Source of the DNA: Cytophagia bacterium
GTDB lineage: Bacteria > Bacteroidota > Bacteroidia > Cytophagales > Cyclobacteriaceae
Length of the DNA stretch: 6,289 nucleotides
NCBI GenBank assembly: GCA_013373005.1
Contig: JABXIP010000394.1
Coordinates: forward strand, 1 to 6,289
Direction: 5' to 3'
In this document: one piece after another, positions 1-6,289 of the stretch
How positions within the stretch are numbered: position 1 is the first letter of the stretch
How the letters are laid out: each line of letters begins with the position of its first letter
The notes under the pieces: generated by a model
Told to the model about the DNA's origin: nothing
Seen by the model: only the letters and a program-made list of their open reading frames with translations
The model's database searches: none
Program-made: the position numbers and the translations under genes

Positions 1-890
1 AAGACATCACAGCTACCACCTAGACTTTCGGCAATTCCTTTGGCCGAACGGGTAATTAACTCGTGAGCTTTGAATCTCCAGTCTTCGTCCAGGGCTCTGA
101 ATGTTCCTGAGATCTTAACCTCATCGGGAATAATATTCTGAGCATGTCCGCCATGAATAGTTCCGAATGTAAGAACAGTCGGAGTTTTAGGGTCGGCATT
201 TCTACTAATCACCTGCTGCAAGGCCGAGATGATTTGAGCAGAAATCACTATTGGGTCAACCGCTCTGTCTGGCAATGCGGCATGTCCACCCTTACCTTTT
301 ACGGTTAGATAAATTTCGTCTGCGCTGGCCATGTATTTGCCCTCCCTGAAACCAACCTTACCGGTTTGAATAAACGGCATTACATGTTGACCCAGCATAG
401 CATGAGGCTTTGGATTCTCCAAAGCGCCATCCTTTATCATAAGTGAAGCGCCACCTGGATTTTTCTCTTCTCCCGGCTGAAAAATAAGTTTGACAGATCC
501 TTCAAAACTATCCTTCAATTCAGTCAGAATCTTAGCCGCACCCAATACGCATGAGGTATGTACATCGTGCCCGCAAGCATGCATAACCCCATCATTCTGA
601 GATTTGTATGAGATATCATTTTGCTCGGTAATAGGCAAGGCATCCATATCTCCCCTAAGTGCAACGGTTCTTTTTGTCGGATTCTTTCCCTCAATAAGAG
701 CCACAACGCCAGTACCGGCAACGCCTTCAATCGGATCTAAACCCATTTCCCTAAGCTTGGCCGCTACATACTTAGCTGTCTCAAATTCTTCATAAGACAA
801 CTCCGGATTGGCATGTATATGTCTTCTGATATCAATAACATCAGAGGCAAACTGCTTGGCTAAATCCTTTACACGTTGCTGATCAATCAT
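1..890 (-). CDS. M20-family (M20D-type) metal-dependent amidohydrolase, C-terminus cut by window edge
   Basis: This is a predicted cytoplasmic zinc- or manganese-type hydrolase that cleaves an N-acyl amino acid or a similar amide. The visible 296 residues cover about three quarters of a family protein that is usually near 390-400 aa. The N-terminus has RRHIHANPELS (residues 22-32) and GDMDALP (80-86). Next come the metal-site motif HACGHDVH (104-111, with C106 and H108), the catalytic and metal pair E141-E142 in FQPGEE, and H169 in GQHV. The dimerisation domain starts near 190 and carries GGHAALPD (201-208) and QNIIPDEV (251-258). The final metal-binding His lies beyond the window. No signal peptide is seen. 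The ATG overlaps the stop of the upstream lipoprotein gene by 8 nt, which fixes the start and suggests coupled translation. Family members include hippurate, IAA-amino acid and N-acetyl-diaminopimelate deacylases. The substrate cannot be read from the sequence; dapF nearby makes a DAP derivative only a weak possibility. Confidence 0.93.
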   Translation of the reverse strand, partial: MIDQQRVKDLAKQFASDVIDIRRHIHANPELSYEEFETAKYVAAKLREMGLDPIEGVAGTGVVALIEGKNPTKRTVALRGDMDALPITEQNDISYKSQNDGVMHACGHDVHTSCVLGAAKILTELKDSFEGSVKLIFQPGEEKNPGGASLMIKDGALENPKPHAMLGQHVMPFIQTGKVGFREGKYMASADEIYLTVKGKGGHAALPDRAVDPIVISAQIISALQQVISRNADPKTPTVLTFGTIHGGHAQNIIPDEVKISGTFRALDEDWRFKAHELITRSAKGIAESLGGSCDV

Positions 891-1410
891 TCTCAATTGG
901 GAATTTATCTGGAACGATGGATGCGGTAGGATAGTAATTTCTAATTTTCCTATACAATGACTGTGCTTCAATCTGCTGGTAAAACTGACCTACTTTAACG
1001 AAGTATGTGGGTAGTTTATAGCTGAATTTAGCCTCCCACTCGGGCACTAAATCGAATAATCTATTTCTTACTCTACCAGCCTGCAATTCATCATTCCCGG
1101 AGTAAACCAAAATGGTATATCCATCGGCAAGACGAATACTATCATTCTTCACCAACATAGAGTCTATAACCGCATTGAGTTGCTCAGAAATATCGAAACT
1201 CACCTTTAGCGGCTCGTTCTGAATTACCTTTTGAGATTTTTGCTCAACTTTGGCCTCTTCCTGAAAAGTGGGTCTGTACTTAGACAAATCGTCAGAGTAG
1301 CTATAATCTATCTCCTGACTTTTCTGAGGTACAGACTGTGGACTACAGCCGAGAAAACCCACTGCAGCTACTAACAGTATCAGAAATACATTTTGAATGG
1401 ACTTACTCAT
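883..1410 (-). CDS. Predicted lipoprotein with SPOR-like C-terminal domain
   Basis: This is a 175-residue envelope protein. Residues 1-21 form a short positive N-end, a hydrophobic stretch (VFLILLVAAVGF) and a lipobox-like FLGC, giving lipid attachment at C22. The -3 residue is Phe, which is looser than the usual Leu. Residues 23-95 are polar and rich in Gln, Lys, Glu and Ser, probably a flexible linker. Residues 96-169 look like a SPOR fold: a first strand GYTILVYSG, a helix with AGRVRNRLFDLVPEW, then YFVKVGQF, a helix with AQSLYRKIRNYYP and a final strand ASIVPD. SPOR domains bind denuded peptidoglycan glycan strands, so a role in wall or division is inferred, not shown. An in-frame GTG at 1420-1422 would add four residues (MCFW). 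The ATG at 1408-1410 is preferred because it gives a normal signal peptide and an 8-nt overlap (ATGAGTAA) with the end of secA. No clear Shine-Dalgarno sequence precedes it. The stop overlaps the next gene by 8 nt too. Confidence 0.85.
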   Translation of the reverse strand: MSKSIQNVFLILLVAAVGFLGCSPQSVPQKSQEIDYSYSDDLSKYRPTFQEEAKVEQKSQKVIQNEPLKVSFDISEQLNAVIDSMLVKNDSIRLADGYTILVYSGNDELQAGRVRNRLFDLVPEWEAKFSYKLPTYFVKVGQFYQQIEAQSLYRKIRNYYPTASIVPDKFPIEND

Positions 1411-4400
1411 CCAGAAGCACACATTTATTGTTCTTGATATCTTCTTCTACCACCTTGAACTTAACGTCCTTCATTACTTTTCCGTCTGTATACTGAACCG
1501 AAACCCTGTCGTTTCTTCCGTATACTTTCTCGGATTTGATAGGGGCTACTTTTTCAACTGGAGGTCTGTTTCTAGTATCCTGTCTCCCAGCCAAAGCACT
1601 TTGGCTTTCTTCCTTAGACTCGCTGTAGCTTTGTCTTCTTGCACTTCTAGCTTCTTGAACCCTGTTCGGGTCTTCACTAGGAATAAATGCTTTAGTGAGG
1701 AACGAGATGGTTTCTTCATTCACTTTACTCAAGAACACTTTGAACATTTCGAATGCTTCGAACTTATAGATCAAAAGCGGATCTTTCTGCTCGTAAACCG
1801 CATTTTGAACCGACTGTTTCAGGTCGTCCATGTCTCGCAAATGCTCCTTCCAAGTCAGGTCAATAACACCAAGCGTAATGGCCTTTTCCATTGCCTTGAT
1901 CATTTCAGTGTTATTTCCTGAAATGGTTTTCTCAAGGTTAACCGCCACTCCAATTTGTCGCTTACCATCAGCGAATGGAATTAACACATTCTGTACTGTA
2001 GCACCTCTTTCTTTATGAATATGCTGCATGAAAGGCAGCGTGCGCTCAGCAATCATTTTGTTCTTCGCCTGATAGGCTGCATAAGCCTCATCATACAAAT
2101 CATTGGTAAGCGTATTGATATCTGTAGTTCTGAATTGATCTTCAGAAATCTTAGTATCAAGACCCAAGATGCTAATTGAACTCAGTTTTAGAGCATCGAA
2201 ATCTTCACCCCCTTTGGCACTATTTACAATGTCTTCGCAGGTGTCATACATCATATTCATGATGTCTAGCTGAAGCCTTTCACCTAGCAAAGCATTCTTT
2301 CTTCTATCGTAGATTACAGAACGCTGTTGGTTCATCACATCATCATACTCAAGAAGTCTCTTTCTGGTGCCGAAGTTATTTTCCTCAACTTTCTTCTGAG
2401 CACGCTCAATGGACTTGGTGATCATAGAATGCTGAATCATTTCACCTTCCTGAAGCCCCATTCTGTCCATGAGTTTAGCAACTCTATCTGAACCGAAAAG
2501 CCTCATCAGGTTATCTTCCAGCGACACAAAGAACTGAGACGATCCCGGATCTCCTTGACGACCTGCACGACCTCTTAGCTGTCTATCAACTCGTCTTGAC
2601 TCATGGCGCTCTGTACCAATAATGGCCAAACCTCCGGCAGCCTTAGAGTCTGGGTGAAGCTTAATATCCGTACCACGACCCGCCATGTTGGTAGCAATGG
2701 TCACGGTTCCGGGCTTTCCTGCTTCAGCCACAACATCGGCCTCTCTGGCGTGCTGCTTGGCGTTCAGTACCTGGTGATTAATTTTCTTTAAGTGAAGCAT
2801 TCTACTCAACACTTCTGAAATTTCGACAGAGGTTGTACCCACCAAGACAGGTCTGCCCTGCTCAGTCAACTCTACAATTTCATCTACTACCGCATTGAAC
2901 TTCTCTCTTACGGTTTTAAACACTTTGTCTTGTCTATCGTCTCTCTGAATAGGTCTGTTGGTAGGAATTACCACAGTATCTAATTCATAGATTTCCCAGA
3001 ACTCACCAGCTTCAGTCTCTGCAGTACCAGTCATACCAGCCAGCTTATGATACATTCTGAAATAGTTCTGAAGTGTAATAGTAGCGTAGGTTTGAGTCGC
3101 GTCTTCAACCTTCACATTTTCTTTGGCCTCAATTGCCTGGTGCAAACCATCTGAGTATCTACGACCTTCCATCACACGACCAGTCTGCTCATCTACAATC
3201 TTCACCTTATTATCTACCACGATATATTCAGTGTCTTTCTCAAACATCGCGTAAGCCTTCAACAATTGGTTGACGGTATGAATACGCTGAGCTTTCACAC
3301 TATAATCTTTTATCGCTTCATCTTTGGCCTTCAGTTTATCCTCGTCAGAAATACTCTCATCTTTTTCGAGTTGCGCCACTATATCTCCAATATCAGTTAA
3401 GATGAAGAAGTTAGGGTCTTCACCCTCACCCGTAATGAGTTCAGTTCCTCTCTCAGTTAGGTTCACTGCATTGCTCTTCTCATCGATAGTGAAGAAAAGA
3501 GGCTCATCTGCCTTAGGCATATTCTTTTGATTGTCTTGCAGATAGAAGTTCTCCGTCTTCTGAAGAGCGATCTTAATACCTGTCTCACTCAAGAACTTAA
3601 TCAATGGCTTATACTTAGGAAGACCGCGGTAAGCTCTGAACAATGCTAAACCACCATCTTGCTCATTTCCTTCTTTAAGCAGTCTCTTAGCATCGTTCAA
3701 GTACTGGCTACAAAGCTTTCTTTGCTCATCAACCAGTTTCTGAATTCTAGGTTTTAGTTCATGAAACTCGTGCTCATCACCTCTCGGCACAGGACCGGAT
3801 ATGATCAACGGTGTTCTAGCCTCATCGATTAAAACTGAGTCTACCTCATCGACCATGGCATAGTGATGTCTTTTCTGAACAAGCTCTTTCGCTTCACGAG
3901 ACATGTTATCTCTCAGGTAATCGAAGCCAAATTCGTTGTTTGTACCATAAGTAATATCACAAGCGTAGGCTTCCCTTCTCTCTTCAGAGTTTGGAGCGTG
4001 ATTGTCAATACAGTCAATGCTCATTCCATGGAACTGGAATAATGGAGCCATCCACTCAGAGTCACGCTTAGCCAGGTAATTATTCACTGTAACTACATGA
4101 ACGCCTCTTCCTGCTAATGCATTTAGATAGGCCGGTAGTGTTGCCACCAATGTTTTACCTTCACCAGTTGCCATCTCAGCAATTTTTCCCTGATGAAGCA
4201 CTATACCACCAATTAACTGCACATCATAGTGAAGCATTTCCCACTTCACCAGGTTTCCGGCAGCCATCCATTCGTTTTTCCAAACAGCTGTTCCAGAAAC
4301 AATCTGAATATGATCTCCTTTCGCTGCTAGTTGTTGATCCCACATGGTAGCGGTAACTTTCAACTCACCATTCTCCTTAAATCTTCTGGCTGTTTCTTTT

Positions 4401-4753
4401 ACTACTGCAAAAGCATCTGGCAAGATTTTCATTAAGGTCTTTTCGAGGACCTCATTCCTATCTTCCTCCAGTTTATCTATGGCTTCAAAGGTTGCTTCCT
4501 TTTCTTGAATATCCAGATTAGGATCATTCTCTACTTTGTCTTGAAGCTCAGCAATCTGATCGTCAATAGACTTTAGGTCTGAAGCGATAATATCCTTCAG
4601 TTCAGTGGTTTTATTTCTTAGCTCATCGTCTGTTAAACCAGACAATGTGGCAAATACCTTGTTGATCTCTTCAACGTAAGGGGTCACATCCTTTATATCC
4701 CTATCCGACTTGCTTCCGAAAAGCTTTGCCAACCCTTTAGTTAAAACACTCAT
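1403..4753 (-). CDS. secA: Preprotein translocase ATPase SecA, long Bacteroidota form
   Basis: SecA is the ATP-driven motor that pushes unfolded preproteins through the SecYEG channel; it works in the cytoplasm and at the inner membrane. NBD1 carries Walker A ATGEGKT (195-201) and DEVDSVLIDEARTPLI (302-317), which leads into the preprotein cross-linking domain. NBD2 holds TNMAGRGTD (688-696) and RQLRGRAGRQGD (724-735). The helical scaffold follows from about 770 (RKRLLEYDDVMNQQR, 797-811). The two-helix finger region contains LTWKEHLRDMDDLKQ (965-979). At 1116 aa it is far longer than the 901-aa E. coli protein. By remembered comparison, extra segments lie near residues 58-105 (charged, probably helical), 130-172 and 338-417, while the E. 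coli insertion after GRGTDI is missing. The C-terminal tail (1025-1116) is polar and lacks the usual CxC...CH zinc motif; it keeps GRND (1079-1082) and then takes a different course. The ATG fits the usual SecA N-terminus. The stop overlaps the lipoprotein start by 8 nt. The frame is intact. Confidence 0.99.
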   Translation of the reverse strand: MSVLTKGLAKLFGSKSDRDIKDVTPYVEEINKVFATLSGLTDDELRNKTTELKDIIASDLKSIDDQIAELQDKVENDPNLDIQEKEATFEAIDKLEEDRNEVLEKTLMKILPDAFAVVKETARRFKENGELKVTATMWDQQLAAKGDHIQIVSGTAVWKNEWMAAGNLVKWEMLHYDVQLIGGIVLHQGKIAEMATGEGKTLVATLPAYLNALAGRGVHVVTVNNYLAKRDSEWMAPLFQFHGMSIDCIDNHAPNSEERREAYACDITYGTNNEFGFDYLRDNMSREAKELVQKRHHYAMVDEVDSVLIDEARTPLIISGPVPRGDEHEFHELKPRIQKLVDEQRKLCSQYLNDAKRLLKEGNEQDGGLALFRAYRGLPKYKPLIKFLSETGIKIALQKTENFYLQDNQKNMPKADEPLFFTIDEKSNAVNLTERGTELITGEGEDPNFFILTDIGDIVAQLEKDESISDEDKLKAKDEAIKDYSVKAQRIHTVNQLLKAYAMFEKDTEYIVVDNKVKIVDEQTGRVMEGRRYSDGLHQAIEAKENVKVEDATQTYATITLQNYFRMYHKLAGMTGTAETEAGEFWEIYELDTVVIPTNRPIQRDDRQDKVFKTVREKFNAVVDEIVELTEQGRPVLVGTTSVEISEVLSRMLHLKKINHQVLNAKQHAREADVVAEAGKPGTVTIATNMAGRGTDIKLHPDSKAAGGLAIIGTERHESRRVDRQLRGRAGRQGDPGSSQFFVSLEDNLMRLFGSDRVAKLMDRMGLQEGEMIQHSMITKSIERAQKKVEENNFGTRKRLLEYDDVMNQQRSVIYDRRKNALLGERLQLDIMNMMYDTCEDIVNSAKGGEDFDALKLSSISILGLDTKISEDQFRTTDINTLTNDLYDEAYAAYQAKNKMIAERTLPFMQHIHKERGATVQNVLIPFADGKRQIGVAVNLEKTISGNNTEMIKAMEKAITLGVIDLTWKEHLRDMDDLKQSVQNAVYEQKDPLLIYKFEAFEMFKVFLSKVNEETISFLTKAFIPSEDPNRVQEARSARRQSYSESKEESQSALAGRQDTRNRPPVEKVAPIKSEKVYGRNDRVSVQYTDGKVMKDVKFKVVEEDIKNNKCVLLDE

Positions 4754-4770
4754 ATCTAAAAATTATGTGC

Positions 4771-4778
4771 TAAAGTTA
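4771..4778 (-). promoter_or_regulatory. Possible secA promoter, -7-like box
   Basis: In the 64-bp gap between dapF and secA the minus strand reads TAACTTTA, one base short of the Bacteroidota -7 consensus TAnnTTTG. A TTCA at 4798-4801 sits 19 bases upstream, at the right distance for a -33 element but matching it poorly. The box lies about 17 bases before the secA ATG, so the leader would be very short. No terminator is visible between dapF and secA, so secA could equally be read from the dapF transcript. Confidence 0.3.
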
Positions 4779-4817
4779 GTCTCTTGATGTTAATTAATGA
4801 AGGTCTCAGTCATTTCT

Positions 4818-5591
4818 TTAAACCTGAATTTGACCTTGAAAAACGGCCTCTGCCGGGCCTATTAAATATATATTTGAAAAGCCTCCATTTGCTTTGGCAA
4901 AGTCTACTCTCAACTTTCCTCCCATAGCCTCAAGATTGACAGAATTAATGTCTTTGTCAATTGCCATTGAAAGTGCAGCCGCAGTACAGCCTGTTCCACA
5001 ACTTAAGGTTTCATTTTCTACACCTCTCTCGTATGTGCGAATCTTAAGAGTTTCCCCATTTACTCTCTCTAGAAAGTTAACGTTCACACCATACTTTGAA
5101 AATCTATCTGAATAGCGAATGGCCCTACCTTCTATTATAGGATCGATAGCTTCTGTGTTCGAAACATACCTTATATAATGAGGAGAACCTGTGTCTATCA
5201 AATAGTCTTCACCTATTTTCTCGAAGGATGCCACATCGTGCATTTTCAAATACACCAAGTCGCCTTCCATTCTGGCTTCATGTTCACCATCGATAGCCAA
5301 GAATTTGGTCTCGTTACCAATAATCCCTAAGTAATTGGCAAACATAACCGCACAACGGCTGCCATTTCCGCAAAGCGACTGTGAACCATCGGGGTTAAAG
5401 TAGACCATTTCGAAATCTGCCTGATCAGAATTCTCAATGAGAATCACTCCATCCGCTCCAATTCCGAAGCGTCTGTCGCATAGTTTGGTGACCAAAGGAA
5501 GATCTGCTCTATCGAAGGTTTTCTCACGATTGTCAATCATGACAAAATCGTTGCCTGTACCTTGATATTTATGAAATGAAATAGTGGCCAT
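4818..5591 (-). CDS. dapF: Diaminopimelate epimerase
   Basis: DapF interconverts LL- and meso-diaminopimelate without a cofactor. This is the penultimate step to lysine and supplies meso-DAP for peptidoglycan; the enzyme is cytoplasmic. At 257 aa it is close to the usual 260-280. The N-terminal half opens with FHKYQGTGNDF (6-16, substrate-contacting N14) and has NPDGS (66-70) and the catalytic LCGNGSRC (C74). The second half has TYERGVENET (187-196) and the second catalytic cysteine in SCGTGCTAA (C198). Both active-site cysteines are present, so the enzyme should be active. The ATG is at the place expected for the family, where the protein begins a few residues before the first beta strand. 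The gene starts 70 bases after the rplS terminator hairpin and ends 64 bases before secA in the same direction. A poor -7-like box (TCATTTTG, minus strand, 5644-5651) lies upstream without a partner -33 element, so its promoter is not settled. Confidence 0.98.
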   Translation of the reverse strand: MATISFHKYQGTGNDFVMIDNREKTFDRADLPLVTKLCDRRFGIGADGVILIENSDQADFEMVYFNPDGSQSLCGNGSRCAVMFANYLGIIGNETKFLAIDGEHEARMEGDLVYLKMHDVASFEKIGEDYLIDTGSPHYIRYVSNTEAIDPIIEGRAIRYSDRFSKYGVNVNFLERVNGETLKIRTYERGVENETLSCGTGCTAAALSMAIDKDINSVNLEAMGGKLRVDFAKANGGFSNIYLIGPAEAVFQGQIQV

Positions 5592-5660
5592 TTCTTGATT
5601 TTGACTCGATCTTGCAATTAACGAGCCTTTTTTGGAATTGTGACAAAATGACTGGCTTAA

Positions 5661-5688
5661 AACAAAAAAAGCCCCGAATCGGGGCTTT
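5661..5688 (-). terminator. Intrinsic terminator after rplS
   Basis: A perfect inverted repeat AAAGCCCCG-AAT-CGGGGCTTT occupies 5668-5688. On the minus strand the stem is followed directly by a T-run (TTTTTTTGTTTT, ending at 5661, counting the last stem bases). A GC-rich stem with a run of U is the classic Rho-independent form. It lies 22 bases past the rplS stop and separates the trmD-rplS unit from dapF. On the plus strand the hairpin is followed by TTTCAAATA, a much poorer U-tract, so it acts mainly for minus-strand transcripts. Confidence 0.93.
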
Positions 5689-5710
5689 CAAATATCTTAA
5701 TAGTCTTCTA

Positions 5711-6070
5711 TTATCTAGAAAGTTTCTCTTTGATACGAGCAGCTTTACCTTGACGGCCTCTCAAGTAGAACAATCTTGATCTTCTAACCTTACCTTTTCT
5801 AACTACTTCGATTTTATCGATGCTTGGAGAAAGGATTGGAAAGATTCTCTCAACACCAACACCACCAGACACTTTTCTTACAGTGAAAGTTTCACCGTTA
5901 GTGCCTTCATTTTTTCTCTGAATAACAGTACCCTGGAACTGCTGGATTCTCTCCTTGTTTCCCTCTTTAATTTTAACGTGTACGTTAACAGTATCACCTG
6001 AGTTGAAAGCAGGCATTTCAGCTCTTCTTTCGTTATTTTCTTCCTCTATAAGTTTGATAAGTTCGCTCAT
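5711..6070 (-). CDS. rplS: 50S ribosomal protein L19
   Basis: L19 is a large-subunit ribosomal protein at the 30S-50S interface. The 119-residue product has the normal family length. It contains GDTVNVHVKIKEGNKERIQ (25-43), FQGTVI (45-50), FTVRKVSGGVGVERIFP (62-78), SPSIDKIEV (81-89) and the basic C-terminal stretch KVRRSRLFYLRGRQGKAARI (94-113). The frame is open upstream to a TTG at 6110-6112, which would add 14 residues. The ATG at 6068-6070 is chosen because MSELIKLIEEE is the standard start and because that TTG lies inside the likely -7 promoter box. A purine-rich GAAGAAA before the ATG may serve as a weak ribosome binding site. It follows trmD by 85 bases, the usual order of the rpsP-rimM-trmD-rplS cluster, and ends at a strong terminator. 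Confidence 0.98.
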   Translation of the reverse strand: MSELIKLIEEENNERRAEMPAFNSGDTVNVHVKIKEGNKERIQQFQGTVIQRKNEGTNGETFTVRKVSGGVGVERIFPILSPSIDKIEVVRKGKVRRSRLFYLRGRQGKAARIKEKLSR

Positions 6071-6109
6071 GATTTCTTCGTCTAAAAGCACTACCCGCAA
6101 AACGGACTG

Positions 6110-6141
6110 CAAATATAGATATTAGTTTTTGATTATCTGAA
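6110..6141 (-). promoter_or_regulatory. Likely rplS promoter (TATATTTG -7 box)
   Basis: The minus strand reads TATATTTG at 6110-6117, an exact match to the Bacteroidota sigma-A-type -7 consensus TAnnTTTG. Twenty bases upstream is TTCA (6138-6141), a partial match to the TTTG-like -33 element at the expected spacing. Transcription would begin near 6100-6105, giving a leader of about 30-35 nt before the rplS ATG. This would allow L19 to be made independently of trmD. Confidence 0.6.
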
Positions 6142-6155
6142 TTTTGTGTGAAAAT

Positions 6156-6289
6156 TTATTCATCTAAAAGATCAGGCCTTCTCTGCCTCGTTCGCTCGAT
6201 AGATTGTTGTGTTCTCCAGTCTTCAATTTTCTGTTGATGACCAGACAAAAGCACCTCAGGAACCTTCATTCCTTTATATTCTGCCGGCC
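6156..6289 (-). CDS. trmD: tRNA (guanine-N1-)-methyltransferase TrmD, C-terminal fragment (N-terminus outside window)
   Basis: TrmD methylates G37 of tRNAs that carry G at position 36, using S-adenosylmethionine, and so prevents +1 frameshifting. Only the last 43 codons are in the window. They read PAEYKGMKVPEVLLSGHQQK, then IEDWR, SIERT and RRPDLLDE before TAA. The VPEVLLSGxH..I..WR...S..RT..RRPDLL pattern is the highly conserved C-terminal helical domain of bacterial TrmD, which helps bind the tRNA. The position directly upstream of rplS supports the call. No terminator is visible between this stop and rplS, so read-through into rplS is likely alongside the internal promoter. This piece is too short for catalytic residues to be judged. 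Confidence 0.95.
   Translation of the reverse strand, partial: PAEYKGMKVPEVLLSGHQQKIEDWRTQQSIERTRQRRPDLLDE

Noticed and set aside
524..795. Short open frames on both strands inside the amidohydrolase gene
   Set aside because: The frame from 890 to the window edge encodes clear M20 motifs through this region; the others show no family features.
1411..1422. GTG start adding MCFW to the lipoprotein
   Set aside because: The ATG at 1408-1410 gives a standard signal peptide (MSKSIQNVFLILL) and a tidy overlap with the secA stop.
1397..1921. 174-codon open frame on the plus strand, antisense to the 3' part of secA
   Set aside because: It lies wholly over the intact secA coding frame and the lipoprotein start; its product is rich in Phe, His and Leu with no recognisable domain, which is typical of an antisense shadow.
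4788..4797. TTAATTAA palindrome between dapF and secA
   Set aside because: Short AT-rich palindrome with no partner repeat; expected by chance in an AT-rich gap.
5644..5651. TCATTTTG as a dapF promoter box
   Set aside because: It misses the A of TAnnTTTG, and the expected -33 position falls in the terminator stem; too weak to list as a feature.
6083..6107. Small hairpin in the rplS leader (CCG-TTTTG-CGG) as an L19 autoregulatory element
   Set aside because: Only about three Watson-Crick pairs plus wobble pairs; not more than chance.
6071..6112. TTG start extending L19 by 14 residues
   Set aside because: The TTG is part of the likely -7 promoter box, and L19 proteins normally start at the downstream MSELIKLIEEE.

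Overview
The window appears to be chromosomal DNA from a member of the Bacteroidota, most likely a Cytophagales-type bacterium. Three things support this. SecA is very long (1116 aa), with the insertions seen in that phylum. The best promoter-like boxes fit the TAnnTTTG -7 element of the Bacteroidota primary sigma factor. Ribosome binding sites are weak or absent. This placement comes from sequence recall, not from a search.

Every gene lies on the minus strand, so transcription runs from right to left. From right to left the order is: the last 43 codons of trmD (tRNA m1G37 methyltransferase, cut by the window edge); rplS (ribosomal protein L19) with its own likely promoter; a strong intrinsic terminator; dapF (diaminopimelate epimerase); a 64-bp gap with a weak promoter-like box; secA (preprotein translocase ATPase, most of the window); a small predicted lipoprotein with a SPOR-like C-terminal domain; and an M20-family amidohydrolase cut by the left edge. 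No stretch longer than 300 bases lacks a gene.

There are two transcriptional blocks. trmD-rplS is the tail of the classic ribosomal rpsP-rimM-trmD-rplS cluster and ends at the hairpin at 5661-5688. dapF and secA follow, then two genes that each start inside the stop region of the gene before, both with an 8-nt overlap (ATGAGTAA and ATGATTGA). secA, the lipoprotein gene and the amidohydrolase gene are therefore very probably one translationally coupled operon. The shared theme is the cell envelope: DapF supplies meso-diaminopimelate for peptidoglycan and lysine, SecA drives export, and the lipoprotein may bind peptidoglycan. The role of the amidohydrolase is not clear from sequence.

Most of the window is ordinary housekeeping DNA. 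No mobile element, CRISPR array, tRNA, rRNA or recognisable novel defence or biosynthetic system was seen. The points most worth following up are the SecA C-terminus, which lacks the usual cysteine-rich zinc motif, and the uncharacterised SPOR-like lipoprotein coupled to secA.
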